Assembly (NCBI RefSeq): GCF_002288825.1
Contig: NZ_NSLI01000003.1
Span: 186,001 to 250,000, forward strand
Direction: 5' to 3'
Origin: Sphingomonas lenta
Lineage (GTDB): Bacteria; Pseudomonadota; Alphaproteobacteria; Sphingomonadales; Sphingomonadaceae
DNA: 64,000 nt
Both the position numbers and the translations under genes were made by a program. Positions 1 through 8,620 of this stretch are shown in pieces. Every line of letters starts with the position of its first letter. Within the stretch, counting starts at the first letter, position 1. A model generated the notes under the pieces. The model did not search any database and was not told where the DNA came from. It saw only the letters and a program-made list of their open reading frames with translations.

Positions 1-1097
1 TAGCGGCGCTCGCCCGGCAGCCACAAATAGCGGTCAATCGCCGCGCGCCGCCGGTCGGCGCGGCGGCCGAACTGGGCGGCGCACGCGGCGTCCGCGACCG
101 CGCGGCACCTTTCGGCGATGCGGCGCTCGGCGGCGTAGAGCAGGCTGTTCAGGTCTATGGGCACGATGTCGGTGGTGCGCACGCTCGCCAGCGTGCGCCC
201 GTCGCGGAGCCAGCGCGACGAATAGTCCCACCCGCTCTCCGCGCCCGCGCGCAGGTCGCGGTAGGTCTGCGCCGCCGGCCTGGGCGCCGCCTCGCGCGCG
301 GTCGCGACGTCCTCGGCGTAGGACTCGTCGCGCGGTACGTCGCGATCGTCGCCGTAGCGGTTGAGCAGGCTGCCGTCCGGCATCCGTACCACGCGCGCGC
401 CCTCCATCCAGAAGCCATGCTCGCGCCGCAGCGCCCGGAGCCGCCGCGCCGCCGTCGCCGGCTCCGCGTCGGCACCCAGGTCGAGCATGAGCGCGAAGAA
501 GGGCGGCTGCGAGCGGCTGAGATAGTAGGTTCGCGTGCCGTTCGGGATGCGGCCGTAGCGCTCGACCAGGCTGGTGAAGCCGTCGAGCATGGACTCAACC
601 AGCGTTCCCTGGCCATCGACACGCAGGCCCAGCATGGTGAAGTAGCTGTCCCAATAGTAGATTTCGCGGAAACGCCCGCCGGGCACGACGTAGGGCGCGG
701 GCAGCGCGATCGCGGACCCGCCCGGCTCGGCGGTCTTCGCCGGCCGCGCGAGCGTGGGCCAGAGCCGACGAATGTGCTCGCGCAGAGGCAGGGCGCCAAC
801 GTCGTTGACGCCTGGCACGACGAAGTTGGCGAGCACGAAGCGCCGCAGCGCGTCGCCCGCGGGCCGATCGCGCCGGTAATCGGCCATGATCGCCGCGGGC
901 GGGCGCTTAGGGACGACGTCGACGAATGTCTTGCCGTCGGGGAACACGCGCCCGAGCTGCACCGCCCGGAACAGCTCGCCATAGAGGTCGGCGGGCGTGC
1001 GCGCCTGCTCGGTCGGCGCGGGCGAGGTCTGGGCCGGCGCGCCAACGGCGGCGCAGGCGATCAGGAGGACGACGGCGTAGGGTATGAAGCGGATCAC
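1..1097 (-). CDS. treA: Periplasmic alpha,alpha-trehalase (GH37), 3' end outside the window
   Basis: Hydrolyses trehalose to two glucoses in the periplasm. About 365 residues are present; the gene runs off the window start, so the second family signature and the C-terminal catalytic part cannot be seen. The protein opens with a hydrophobic signal peptide (VIRFIPYAVVLLIACAAVGA) from a GTG at 1097, followed by the expected TPADLYGELFRAVQ segment. The GH37 signature PGGRFREIYYWDSY is encoded near 650-690, and the LRDGRTLASVRTTDIVPIDLNS block is near 150-210. It borders a decayed locus that also looks carbohydrate-related. Family assignment is firm; the exact start is less so, since no strong ribosome binding site is visible. 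Confidence 0.88.
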   Translation of the reverse strand, partial: MIRFIPYAVVLLIACAAVGAPAQTSPAPTEQARTPADLYGELFRAVQLGRVFPDGKTFVDVVPKRPPAAIMADYRRDRPAGDALRRFVLANFVVPGVNDVGALPLREHIRRLWPTLARPAKTAEPGGSAIALPAPYVVPGGRFREIYYWDSYFTMLGLRVDGQGTLVESMLDGFTSLVERYGRIPNGTRTYYLSRSQPPFFALMLDLGADAEPATAARRLRALRREHGFWMEGARVVRMPDGSLLNRYGDDRDVPRDESYAEDVATAREAAPRPAAQTYRDLRAGAESGWDYSSRWLRDGRTLASVRTTDIVPIDLNSLLYAAERRIAERCRAVADAACAAQFGRRADRRRAAIDRYLWLPGERR

Positions 1098-1297
1098 CGA
1101 AACCTCGAGAACGAACGCGCCCGACTCTATCGGCAAGCCGGCGCAAGGGGGAGTGCTTTCCGGCATGGAGCCTACAGGTCGAACGCTCCGCAGCCGCGAC
1201 GATCGGTGCTATGCTTTCCGCGCGAGGCGAAGATGTTCGCCGTCGTCCCGAGCGGCGCGTCCGCGCCGTCCTGGGCAGGTCCGGAGCCGGCGCTGCG

Positions 1298-1421
1298 TTA
1301 GGCGGTGAGCCCGCCGTCTACGGATAGCGTCGCGCCCGTGATGAACGCGGCCTCCGTAGGACAGGAATGGCGCGATCGGGCCGGGAAAACCCGCGTTGTC
1401 GAACAGCAGCGACGAGCCGCG
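1298..1421 (-). pseudogene. Remnant of a short-chain dehydrogenase (SDR)
   Basis: Two fragments of an SDR survive in different frames. One reads FDNAGFPGPIAPF, matching the NNAG region in the middle of the Rossmann fold; the other reads EAAFITGATLSVDGGLTA followed by a stop, the usual SDR C-terminus. About 130 intervening residues, including the YxxxK active site, and the N-terminal TGxxxGIG motif are missing. It is therefore a deletion product and cannot encode an enzyme. Confidence 0.7.
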
Positions 1422-1587
1422 GCCGAGCCGCTCCGCCCCACCGACGCAACGCCCCAGTCCGCCGCGACCGTCACGTCGCCGCGAACCACCGTCGAGCGCC
1501 GCGCGCGGCGTTCGACGGCGCGGCCGAGGAAATTGACGGTGGACTCGCGGCCCAGTGCCTCCTCGGACCGGATCGCCTGCGCGACAG

Positions 1588-2015
1588 GCCGAGTATGAGG
1601 TTAGGGACGGTTAGGTGGTCAGACTGACGGACGGCATGCGGCTTATAATTGAGCGCGAAGCGCAGCCCACCCCGCGTACGCAGGCGTAGATCGGCTGACA
1701 GGTCGAGCGTTTCGAACCCCACCTCCTCTGCCGCCTTGCGCATGACGCGGGCGAGCAGGGCGGGCGTGGGCCATCCGGCAACGCGGCCATAGAGCACCCT
1801 GCGCGAACAAGAGGGCAAGGCCGTGCTCCAGCTTGACGCGCGGCGTCAGCTCGCGTTTGACATGCTCCAGCCCAGCGCTCGACCGTCGCGACGCGGATCG
1901 AGAGCGCTTTGCCGGACGCGTCGAGCGGCAGGCCGAGTGAAATCTGTAAGTCGCGCGTGCGGCTCAGAGTGCGCCGTTCCAGCAGAACGACCGCGCCGCT
2001 CTCGACGAGGCGGCG
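1588..2015 (-). pseudogene. Frameshifted C-terminal remnant of a GH42 beta-galactosidase
   Basis: Three consecutive pieces in different frames resemble the trimerisation and C-terminal domains of GH42 beta-galactosidases: a piece at about 1868-2015 containing GAVVLLERRTLSRTRDLQIS, a middle piece at about 1795-1885 containing LEHVKRELTPRVKLEHGLAL, and a terminal piece at 1588-1797 containing AGWPTPALLARV and LRLRTRGGLRFALNY. The catalytic barrel is absent. At least two frameshifts separate the pieces. The call is from remembered family patterns, so a profile search would settle it. Confidence 0.6.
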
Positions 2016-2375
2016 GGCGCTACTTCGCCTGCCCGCGGTTGCACGCGGAGATGCACGACATCCGGTGCATTTACCGGCCGCGGTCCGGTCGAACAGCCTT
2101 CGCCGGATCCGCGGGCTTCGAAACGCCGGGCAGTCGCACGACGAGCCTCTCGCGGCTGCCGACCTCCGGGCTGTTCTTCCCCAGCGTCGGCTACCTCTTG
2201 GACGGTTGGATTCTGCAGACGTGCGCACCGTAAATCGGGACATCGACCCGCGCCTTTTCTCGCGCGAGCTGTTCGCATCGTCCGAGTGGAGCTACAATTT
2301 CGGCCCGGTCGCCTTCACCTCGCCGTCCGGCTAACCAGAAGGCGAGGACTGACACGACCGACGACTTCGACCGCT

Positions 2376-2874
2376 TCGTACCTCACAACCGAGGTCAAGA
2401 ACTTCCAGTCGGGCGACGAAGGCGACCCCAATGCGATCGCGCCCGGTTCGGTCGTCGCGCGCGACGCCGCGGGCGACCCGCGCCGCACGCCGGGCGGCAT
2501 CCTGATCAAGGACCTGGCCGAACGAGCTGCCCAACGCCCCAAACTACACGATCAATGTCGGTGCGCAGTATGAGGCGGAGTTCGCGGGCGGGTGGAAGCT
2601 GATCCCGCGCGTGGACTAAACCTGGCAGGACCGGTTCTACGGCACGATCTTCAACAAGCCGTCCGACCGGTTCGGCAACTGGAGCCAAACCGACCTCAAG
2701 CTCGCGCTGATGTCGCCGAGCAACAAATGGCAGCTGCGCGCCTTCGCCAAGAACGTCGCGGATAATGACGACATCATCCGTATCACGCAGGAGGGACCGC
2801 TGGTCGGCCGCTTCCGCTCCATCTACACGCTGGAGCCGCGGACCTACGGCGCGGAGGTAGAGATCCGGTTCTGA
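2376..2874 (+). pseudogene. C-terminal remnant of a TonB-dependent receptor
   Basis: The last ~165 residues of an outer-membrane TonB-dependent receptor can be read through, ending in the typical beta-strand with terminal Phe (YGAEVEIRF, stop at 2872-2874). Two lesions are visible: a frameshift near 2518 between the segments TPGGILIKDLA and NELPNAPNYTINVGAQYEAE, and an in-frame TAA at 2617-2619 inside a strand (IPRVD-stop-TWQDRFYG). Plug domain and TonB box are missing. The reading 2240-2375 may be further debris of the same gene but is not assignable. Confidence 0.8.
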
Positions 2875-2892
2875 GCGCTTCTTCCGCCCGAC

Positions 2893-3075
2893 TCACATCC
2901 GGTTGCTGATTGCTACGTCGTTAGCGGTGGTCATGTCGTTCAGCATCGTCCCGTTCTCGCCCATGCTCTCCTCGCTGACGGGCGCGGTGGTGTTGCGCGA
3001 CAGGCTGTCGTCGCGCGCCTCGCAGGCGGCCAGTCCCAGGACGAGGAGGATCAGGGCGGGGACGCGCGCAGTCAT
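2893..3075 (-). CDS. Small lipoprotein of unknown function
   Basis: A 60-residue protein with a lipoprotein signal peptide: short basic start, hydrophobic stretch ALILLVLGL and lipobox LAAC, with Cys at residue 18. The mature part is about 42 residues, Asn/Thr/Met-rich and polar, with no recognisable domain. It sits between the TonB receptor remnant and phoD. Such tiny lipoproteins are common in sphingomonads; the function is not known. Confidence 0.7.
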   Translation of the reverse strand: MTARVPALILLVLGLAACEARDDSLSRNTTAPVSEESMGENGTMLNDMTTANDVAISNRM

Positions 3076-3120
3076 GTCATTCTCCGTGATGAGTGGCGGC
3101 CTCCATACGCGTGAGAAGCG

Positions 3121-4773
3121 TCAGGTGATCCGTTCGACCTGGGCCTCGCCAACCGCGCGCGTCGCGTAGCGCGCGACCGAGCGCGTCGTGAACGGCTTGG
3201 CGGTGACGGTGGAGACCGCCTGAAAGTCCGCCACCGCCTGTTCGGGCGTCAGCGTCAGCAACAGGTAGCCTTTGTTGTCTTGATCGCAGAATGCGACCTC
3301 CGGGCTCGCCTGCTCGATCAAGGTGCCGATGCCGGGCAGCAGGTCGCCGTAGGAGGGGCTGGTGACCGCGGTCGCGCCGAACTCGGCGGCGACGAGGCGG
3401 TCCGACGCGTCGTGGAGGTCGTTGGCCCAGGAGGCGTGACTGTCGCCCGCGAGCACGACGGGGCGGACGCCTGCGCGCGCGAAGCTCTGGTAGAGCCGTT
3501 CACGCGCGGGCGGGTAACCGTCCCAGCTGTCGAAGTTGAACGGGAGGCCCGCACGGTACGCCTGGGCGGTCCCCGCGACGCGCGCGCGATAGGCTTCGGG
3601 CAGGCGCTCCACTGCGGCGGCGTAGCGCTCGGGACCGAGCTGCTTCTCGAGATCGGGCCCGTTGATCCGCGCCATCAGCACCTGATTGCCCAGCAGCTGC
3701 CACGGCTTGCCCGCGCGCTTGGAGCGGGCGAGCGTGGTCTCCAGCCAGCGGCGCTGCCCTTCGCCGAGCAGCTCGCGTTTCGGATCGGCGCGTTCGGCGA
3801 GCATGGAGGCGTACTCGTCGGGCGCGGGCGCTGCGCCCTTGGGCGCGACCTGCTCCGACCGGGCGAGGAGGCGCGTCTCGACCATAGCGAGCGTCGCCAA
3901 GTCGCCGAACTCGAACGAGCGGTTGATCGCCTCCCAAGGACGGCCGGGCTTGGGATCGCGGATCGGCATCCACTCGAAATAGGCCTGCATGGCCGCGGCC
4001 TTACGTGCCTTCCAGTCGCCCTCGGTCGCGGGTTGGTGATTCTGCGCACCGTCGAGCCAGCCGTCGTTGGTGACCTCGTGATCGTCCCAAACCGCGATGG
4101 TCGCGGCGCGCGCGTGCATCGCCTGCGCGTCCGGATCGGCCTTCACCTGGGCGTGGCGGGCGCGGTAGTCGGCGAGGGTGACGATCTCGTGGCGCGGCTC
4201 GACGATCCGGCCGAGCTTGCGGCCGATCTCCGCGCCGTAGCCGTCCTCGCCATATTCGTAGATGTAGTCGCCCAAGTGCAGCACGACGTCGACGCGCGGC
4301 AGGTCGGCGATCGCGCGGTATGCGTTGAAATAGCCGCCCGGGTAGAGCGAGCAGGACGCCACCGCCATCACCAGGTCCGGCGTCGCGCCCACGGGTAAGG
4401 TGCGGAAACGCCCTACGGCCGAGCGCACGCCGCCCGGTCCCTCGAACCAGTAATGGTAATCGCGACCGGGCTTCAGTCCTGTCGCCTCCACCTTGACGGT
4501 GTAATCGCGCGCGGCGCGGGCGGAGACGCGGCCGGAGCGAACGGGCTCGGCATCTGGCGCGGTCGCGACATGCCAACGGAGCGGCACGTCGGCGGCAGTG
4601 TCCCCGGCGGGCGTGGCGCGCGTCCAGATGACCGCGCCGTCCCGCGCCGGATCGCCGCTGGCGATACCGTGATGGAAGTAAGCGGTCGGCGCTTGCGCCG
4701 AGCCCATCGAAGGCATCGTCAGCGCGGCACCCGATCCGAGCGTGGCCAAGGCTTGGCGGCGGTTGATCGTCAT
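3121..4773 (-). CDS. phoD: PhoD-family alkaline phosphatase, Tat-exported
   Basis: A 550-residue secreted phosphodiesterase/phosphomonoesterase. The ATG at 4773 follows GGGAGG with good spacing and begins a twin-arginine signal (MTINRRQALATLG...GSAQA), as expected for a PhoD loaded with metals before export. PhoD landmarks follow in order: the N-terminal beta domain (HHGIASGDP, VIWTRATP), then metal-binding motifs VASCSLYPGG, LHLGDYIYEYG, WDDHEVTNDGW and LAGDSHASW. The frame extends upstream of 4773, but that stretch has no signal-peptide character and reads through the ribosome binding site, so it was not used. It probably helps liberate phosphate from organic esters; no Pho box was identified. 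Confidence 0.9.
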   Translation of the reverse strand: MTINRRQALATLGSGAALTMPSMGSAQAPTAYFHHGIASGDPARDGAVIWTRATPAGDTAADVPLRWHVATAPDAEPVRSGRVSARAARDYTVKVEATGLKPGRDYHYWFEGPGGVRSAVGRFRTLPVGATPDLVMAVASCSLYPGGYFNAYRAIADLPRVDVVLHLGDYIYEYGEDGYGAEIGRKLGRIVEPRHEIVTLADYRARHAQVKADPDAQAMHARAATIAVWDDHEVTNDGWLDGAQNHQPATEGDWKARKAAAMQAYFEWMPIRDPKPGRPWEAINRSFEFGDLATLAMVETRLLARSEQVAPKGAAPAPDEYASMLAERADPKRELLGEGQRRWLETTLARSKRAGKPWQLLGNQVLMARINGPDLEKQLGPERYAAAVERLPEAYRARVAGTAQAYRAGLPFNFDSWDGYPPARERLYQSFARAGVRPVVLAGDSHASWANDLHDASDRLVAAEFGATAVTSPSYGDLLPGIGTLIEQASPEVAFCDQDNKGYLLLTLTPEQAVADFQAVSTVTAKPFTTRSVARYATRAVGEAQVERIT

Positions 4774-4828
4774 GAAGCGCACTCCCTCCCCGGACGGGCT
4801 AGGATGCGGTGGTGACGCGTCTGTTACG

Positions 4829-5593
4829 TCAGAGCAACAGCTCTTGCGGCGTGGCGCGGCCGACATGGCCGCCGCTGCGTCGGCGGGCGTACTCGGTCTC
4901 GGCGGTGTGGCGCACGTCGGGGTCGCGGTCGGTGAGGAAGCCCGCCAGCGACTCCTCCGTGATCTCGCGCCATTCCTTGCCGCGGTCGGGGCCGTAGCGG
5001 ACGCGGGGCAGCAGGCCGGGCTCGCGCGACCAGGCGAGGAGCTGGGCCAGGCTCGCCTCGTTCAGCATGTCGCGAAGGTGGTGCGCGGTGACGTACGCGT
5101 CGGGAAAGGCGCGGTGGACGGGCAAGCCGCGCTCGTGCTGGAGTCCGTGCGGCTTGCGCCAGTAGCGCAGCACCTGGTTCGAGAAGGCGGGGCTGTCGGG
5201 CCAGAGACGGAGCGCGCACTTCCAGGTGCATACCCACTCGGCGTTCCGGGTGAGCGACGGGGTGCAATATTGCTGCTCGAAATCGGCGCGGTGCGCGGCG
5301 AGCGCGAGACGCCGGGGCCAGGGATCGAGCACGGGCCGCGCCACGTCGTGCCACCAGGGCGCGTCCGCCACGTCCTCGTCGCGGATATGGTGAACCGCCT
5401 GCGTGATCGGCGGGATCGGCCGGCCCGGGTTGACGAGGATGTTGCCCCCGTCGCCGTGGAGCTCCCAGCGGCCGTCCTCGCCCAAGGCGACATCCTGCCA
5501 GCCGATCTCGCACACCGCATGGGCGGGTGGCGCGTTGCCGGTGGTCTCTAGGTCGATGACGCGGACGATCTGGGGCTGGGACGCGGGACGCAT
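4829..5593 (-). CDS. 3'-5' exonuclease of the exodeoxyribonuclease X / DnaQ superfamily
   Basis: A 254-residue DEDD-type exonuclease. The first acidic motif is DLETTG at residues 14-19; a second Asp lies in AHRADFEQQY, and the HRAFPDAYVT segment supplies the last His and Asp. The region VCTWKCALRLWPDS followed by GLQHERG and HRAFPDAYVTA matches E. coli ExoX (ICTMKLARRLWPG ... HHHRALYDCYITA) closely in order and spacing. The C-terminal ~70 residues (RYGPDRGKEWREI, then a charged tail) also parallel the FGKYRGK region of ExoX. Likely cytoplasmic, acting in DNA repair or degradation of single-stranded ends. Confidence 0.82.
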   Translation of the reverse strand: MRPASQPQIVRVIDLETTGNAPPAHAVCEIGWQDVALGEDGRWELHGDGGNILVNPGRPIPPITQAVHHIRDEDVADAPWWHDVARPVLDPWPRRLALAAHRADFEQQYCTPSLTRNAEWVCTWKCALRLWPDSPAFSNQVLRYWRKPHGLQHERGLPVHRAFPDAYVTAHHLRDMLNEASLAQLLAWSREPGLLPRVRYGPDRGKEWREITEESLAGFLTDRDPDVRHTAETEYARRRSGGHVGRATPQELLL

Positions 5594-5621
5594 TGCGTCC
5601 GATATGGGCGTCGCCGCGGGA

Positions 5622-6092
5622 TTATCCAGCCAGCGCGGGCGTTCCCACGGGATCCATGTCGAGCTCGCGCACGCCGCGGCGCTGGCGGGCGCGCTCGACC
5701 AGGCCGCGCAGCCCCTCGCGCCGGTCGCGCGCCATGGGCACGTCGCGCAGAACGAACGCGCCGCCCACGGTGGACGGGTCGGACGAGGTCAGCGCGATGG
5801 TGCCGATGTCGACCATCTGGTTGAGCAGCGAATATTCCAGCCGCACGTCCTTGATGCGGTAGAGCTCGATCTCGTCCACCGTCTTGATCAGGATGCCGCG
5901 GCGGATGATGAGCCGCTGGTCGGTGACCTCGTAGCTGCTGCTGAAGTTCCGGAGCCAGCGCCAGCCCAGGATCAGCAGGCCCACGCCCACGAAGCAGAGC
6001 AGCAGCGTGCCCCAGCCGGCGAAGCTGCCGAACAGCCATCGCGCGGTCGAAGACCGGAAGCTGTCGATCGCGCGTTCGTGCGGGTAGGTCAT
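5622..6092 (-). CDS. Bacterial PH-domain membrane protein (YdbS-like)
   Basis: 156 residues. Residues 18-43 form one long hydrophobic stretch (WLFGSFAGWGTLLLCFVGVG...), probably a membrane hairpin or helix. The rest is a bacterial PH-like fold: SYEVTDQRLIIRRGIL, IELYRIKDVRLEYSLLNQMVDIGTI and LTSSDPS are the pattern of bPH2 proteins. The C-terminal 40 residues are basic and cytoplasmic. The role of these proteins is largely unknown. The gene lies between the exonuclease and the phosphomutase, all on the same strand. Confidence 0.78.
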   Translation of the reverse strand: MTYPHERAIDSFRSSTARWLFGSFAGWGTLLLCFVGVGLLILGWRWLRNFSSSYEVTDQRLIIRRGILIKTVDEIELYRIKDVRLEYSLLNQMVDIGTIALTSSDPSTVGGAFVLRDVPMARDRREGLRGLVERARQRRGVRELDMDPVGTPALAG

Positions 6093-6125
6093 GGTGATGA
6101 CAGGGTAATTAGGGCCGCGGGGGTG

Positions 6126-7496
6126 TCAATCGGGTCGCGTAACGCCGCTCGCGGCGAGCTCGGCGTCGACCTGCGCCATGAGGCGAGTGAGCGCGGCGTC
6201 GTCGCGGGCCTCGGCGCGGACCGTCAGCAGCGCCTCGGTGTTGGACGCGCGGAGCAGCCACCAGCCGTCGGGCGTGGTCACGCGCGCCCCGTCGACCAGG
6301 TCGACTTCAGCGCCCTGCGATTTGAGCCGGTCGATGACCTCGTCCACGATGCGCAAACGGCGGATCGGGTCGACGGGGAAGCGCAGCTCCGGCGTGCTGA
6401 CGTATCGGGGCAGCGCATCCACCAGCTCGGCGAGCGGACGGCCCGTCTCCGCCATGACCTCCAGCAGGCGCACGGCGGCGTATTGCGCGTCGTCGAAGCC
6501 GTACCAGCGGTGCGCGAAGAAGATATGACCCGACAGCTCGCCCGCGACCGGCGCGTCTTCGTCGAGCATCTTGGATTTGATGGAGCTGTGGCCCGACTTC
6601 CACATCAGGGGGCGACCGCCCAGCGCCTCCACGCGGTCGAACAAGGCGGCGGACGACTTCACGTCGGCGATGACGGTGGCTCCCGGCCGGTCGCGCAGCA
6701 CGGGCTCGGCGAGGATCGCGAGCAGCAGGTCGGCGCGCACCGCCCGCCCGCGCCCGTCCACCGCACCGATGCGGTCGCCGTCGCCGTCGAAGGCGAAGCC
6801 GCAGTCGAGCCCATACTCCAGCACCGCGCGGCGCAGGTCGGCGAGGTTGGCCTCGACGCTGGGGTCGGGGTGGTGGTTGGGGAAGCGGCCGTCGATCCGC
6901 GTGTGGAGCAGGCGGTGCTCGCCCGGCAGGCGCGTCGCGAGCCGCTCGACGACGGGCCCCGCCGCGCCGTTTCCGGCGTCCCAGGCGACGCGGAAGGGCC
7001 GGCCGCGATGGTGGACGAGCAGGCGGTCGACATAGGCGTCGCAGATCTCGGCCTCGCCCACCGAGCCCGAACCGCTCGTCCAATCGCCCGCGGCGGCCAG
7101 CCTCGCGAGGTCGAGGATGTCGGGGCCGAAGAAGGACTGGTGGCGCAGCTTGAGCTTGAAGCCGTTATGGTGGACGGGGTTGTGGCTGCCGGTCACCTGC
7201 ACGCCGCCGTCCACGCCCAGCGTCGCCTCGGCGTAGTAGAGCATGGGCGTGGGGCCGAGGCCGACGCGGACCACGTCGACGCCGCCTTCGCTTAGGCCGC
7301 GGACGAGCGCGGCTTCCAGGTCGGGCGAGGAGAGGCGGCCGTCACGGCCGACCGCGACCGAGCGGCCGTTGACGCGGCGCACGCGGGTCGCAAAGCTGCG
7401 GCCGACCGCGTAGGCATCACCGAGTCCGAGCCGGTCGCCCACGGGGCCGCGGACGTCGTACTCGCGCAGGATGGACGGGTCGAGGCGATGCGTCAG
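6126..7496 (-). CDS. Phosphomannomutase / phosphoglucomutase
   Basis: An alpha-D-phosphohexomutase of 456 residues interconverting hexose 1- and 6-phosphates for glycan precursors. Motifs are complete: LREYDVRG at the N-terminus, the phosphoserine loop TGSHNPVHHNG, metal loop DGDGDR, and the phosphate-binding ASNTEALLTVRAE near the C-terminus. The conserved LREYDVRG lies upstream of the first GTG (7442), and no ATG, GTG or TTG exists between it and the in-frame stop at 7518-7520. The only fitting start is CTG at 7494-7496, giving (M)THRLDPSILREYDVRG and a CTGA overlap with the J-domain gene. Product call is firm; the start codon is inferred. Confidence 0.9.
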   Translation of the reverse strand: MTHRLDPSILREYDVRGPVGDRLGLGDAYAVGRSFATRVRRVNGRSVAVGRDGRLSSPDLEAALVRGLSEGGVDVVRVGLGPTPMLYYAEATLGVDGGVQVTGSHNPVHHNGFKLKLRHQSFFGPDILDLARLAAAGDWTSGSGSVGEAEICDAYVDRLLVHHRGRPFRVAWDAGNGAAGPVVERLATRLPGEHRLLHTRIDGRFPNHHPDPSVEANLADLRRAVLEYGLDCGFAFDGDGDRIGAVDGRGRAVRADLLLAILAEPVLRDRPGATVIADVKSSAALFDRVEALGGRPLMWKSGHSSIKSKMLDEDAPVAGELSGHIFFAHRWYGFDDAQYAAVRLLEVMAETGRPLAELVDALPRYVSTPELRFPVDPIRRLRIVDEVIDRLKSQGAEVDLVDGARVTTPDGWWLLRASNTEALLTVRAEARDDAALTRLMAQVDAELAASGVTRPD

Positions 7497-7750
7497 GTGC
7501 GCCGCCCCAGCAGGAGGTCACGTGCGGCGTTGATGCGGCGGGTAAGGTCCGCGGAGCCGCCGCGGTCGGGGTGGACGCCCGCGATCAGGCGCCGGTGCGC
7601 GGCGCGGATCGCGTCGGCGTCGGCGTCCTCCGCCACGCCCAGCACCGCGCGCGCCTCCGCCCGGTCGCGAAGCGCGCGGTGCTTGGCCGCGGGTTTGCGG
7701 AGCAGGAACCACACCGCCCAGATGACCAGGGCGGCGACGATCCATTTCAT
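7493..7750 (-). CDS. Membrane-anchored J-domain protein
   Basis: 85 residues: an N-terminal transmembrane helix (WIVAALVIWAVWFLL), then a C-terminal J domain with its diagnostic HPDRGG loop at about residues 61-66, followed by the helix ending in LLLGRRT. It resembles Tim14/DjlA-like anchored co-chaperones that stimulate DnaK ATPase at a membrane. Its ATG overlaps the mipZ stop (ATGA) and its own stop overlaps the CTG start of the phosphomutase, so the three genes are probably cotranscribed. Confidence 0.85.
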   Translation of the reverse strand: MKWIVAALVIWAVWFLLRKPAAKHRALRDRAEARAVLGVAEDADADAIRAAHRRLIAGVHPDRGGSADLTRRINAARDLLLGRRT

Positions 7751-8583
7751 GCGGCGGCTTCGGCCAGCGCTGGCGCGCCCAGCTCCGGCAGCTGGAGCGC
7801 CGCCATCATCTCGCGCAGCTCCTGGCGAGCGGCGACGTGGGAGAGGCCCATCGAGCCGAACTCCTTGGAGTCGATCATGGTGAGGCCGGCGGGGAAGAGC
7901 TCACGGTAGATGACGCGTTCGCCGAGGCCGGGGATGATGCGGAAGCCGACGCGCTTGGCGAGCTCGGTCAGCGCGTCCGACACGCGCCGCATGTTGCGCG
8001 CCTCGATGTGCTGGAGGCGGTTCCTCAGCACGACCCAGTCGATGGTGGTGCCGTCGGCGCGCGCGCGCTGCTTGCGGGCGTCCCAGATGAGCTCGGCGTA
8101 GAAGCTCGGGCGCGTGACCTTGAACGTTTCCGGGTCTACCTGGCCGATCAGGTCGAAGTCGACGAAGCTGTCGTTCATGGGCGTGACCAGCGTGTTCGAC
8201 AGCGCGGCGGCGATGCGGGCGAAGGGGTCGTCGCGGCCGGGGGTGTCGACGACGAAGAAATCCGCGCCGTCCGCCATCTCGTGCCACAAACGCTCGAACA
8301 CCGCGTCCGTGTGGCCGTCGTGCGTGGCGTGGCGCGGCATGGGCAGGTCGGTGCCCGTGCGCCTGATCGTGGCCGCGCGGTTGTCGAGGTAGCGGCCGAC
8401 GGTGCGCTGGCGGTGGTCCAAGTCGAGGCACGACACGCGCGCGCCCTTGGCGGCGAGCGCGATGGCGACGTGCACCGCGGTGGTCGACTTGCCGGTGCCG
8501 CCCTTCTCGTTGGCGAACACGATGATGTGCGGGCTGCTCACGTCCTGTGAAAACCTTGGTTGATCGGTCCTTATCGGCTCCAT
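7747..8583 (-). CDS. mipZ: Cell-division positioning ATPase MipZ (ParA/MinD family)
   Basis: 278 residues from an ATG at 8583; a GTG at 8541 (SSPHIIVFANEKGG following) is an alternative nearer the conserved core. The deviant Walker A is NEKGGTGKST, Walker B-like motifs are SCLDLDHRQRT and FVVDTPGRDD. The LDHRQRTVGRYLDNR stretch and the NRLQHIEARN region are typical of alphaproteobacterial MipZ, which forms a bipolar gradient through ParB and inhibits FtsZ away from midcell. No adjacent parB is present, as usual. It is divergent from panC, with about 40-80 bp between them. Confidence 0.88.
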   Translation of the reverse strand: MEPIRTDQPRFSQDVSSPHIIVFANEKGGTGKSTTAVHVAIALAAKGARVSCLDLDHRQRTVGRYLDNRAATIRRTGTDLPMPRHATHDGHTDAVFERLWHEMADGADFFVVDTPGRDDPFARIAAALSNTLVTPMNDSFVDFDLIGQVDPETFKVTRPSFYAELIWDARKQRARADGTTIDWVVLRNRLQHIEARNMRRVSDALTELAKRVGFRIIPGLGERVIYRELFPAGLTMIDSKEFGSMGLSHVAARQELREMMAALQLPELGAPALAEAAA

Positions 8584-8620
8584 AGAGCCGCGCGGTCGAA
8601 CGAACGAGAGGTTTTTACAC

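Noticed and set aside
2240..2375. Further coding remnant (RELFASSEWSYNFGPVAFTS) upstream of the TonB fragment
   Set aside because: It reads like protein but cannot be tied to a family or joined in frame; left as unassigned debris.
4774..4866. Longer N-terminus for PhoD
   Set aside because: It would precede the Tat signal and is translated from the ribosome binding site region (Ser/Pro-rich).
5403..7295. 630-codon plus-strand frame over the exonuclease, PH-domain and phosphomutase genes
   Set aside because: Spans three well-supported minus-strand genes; low-complexity His/Arg/Asp content without a domain.
7440..7442. GTG 7442 as the phosphomutase start
   Set aside because: It would remove the conserved LREYDVRG motif; kept only as an alternative.
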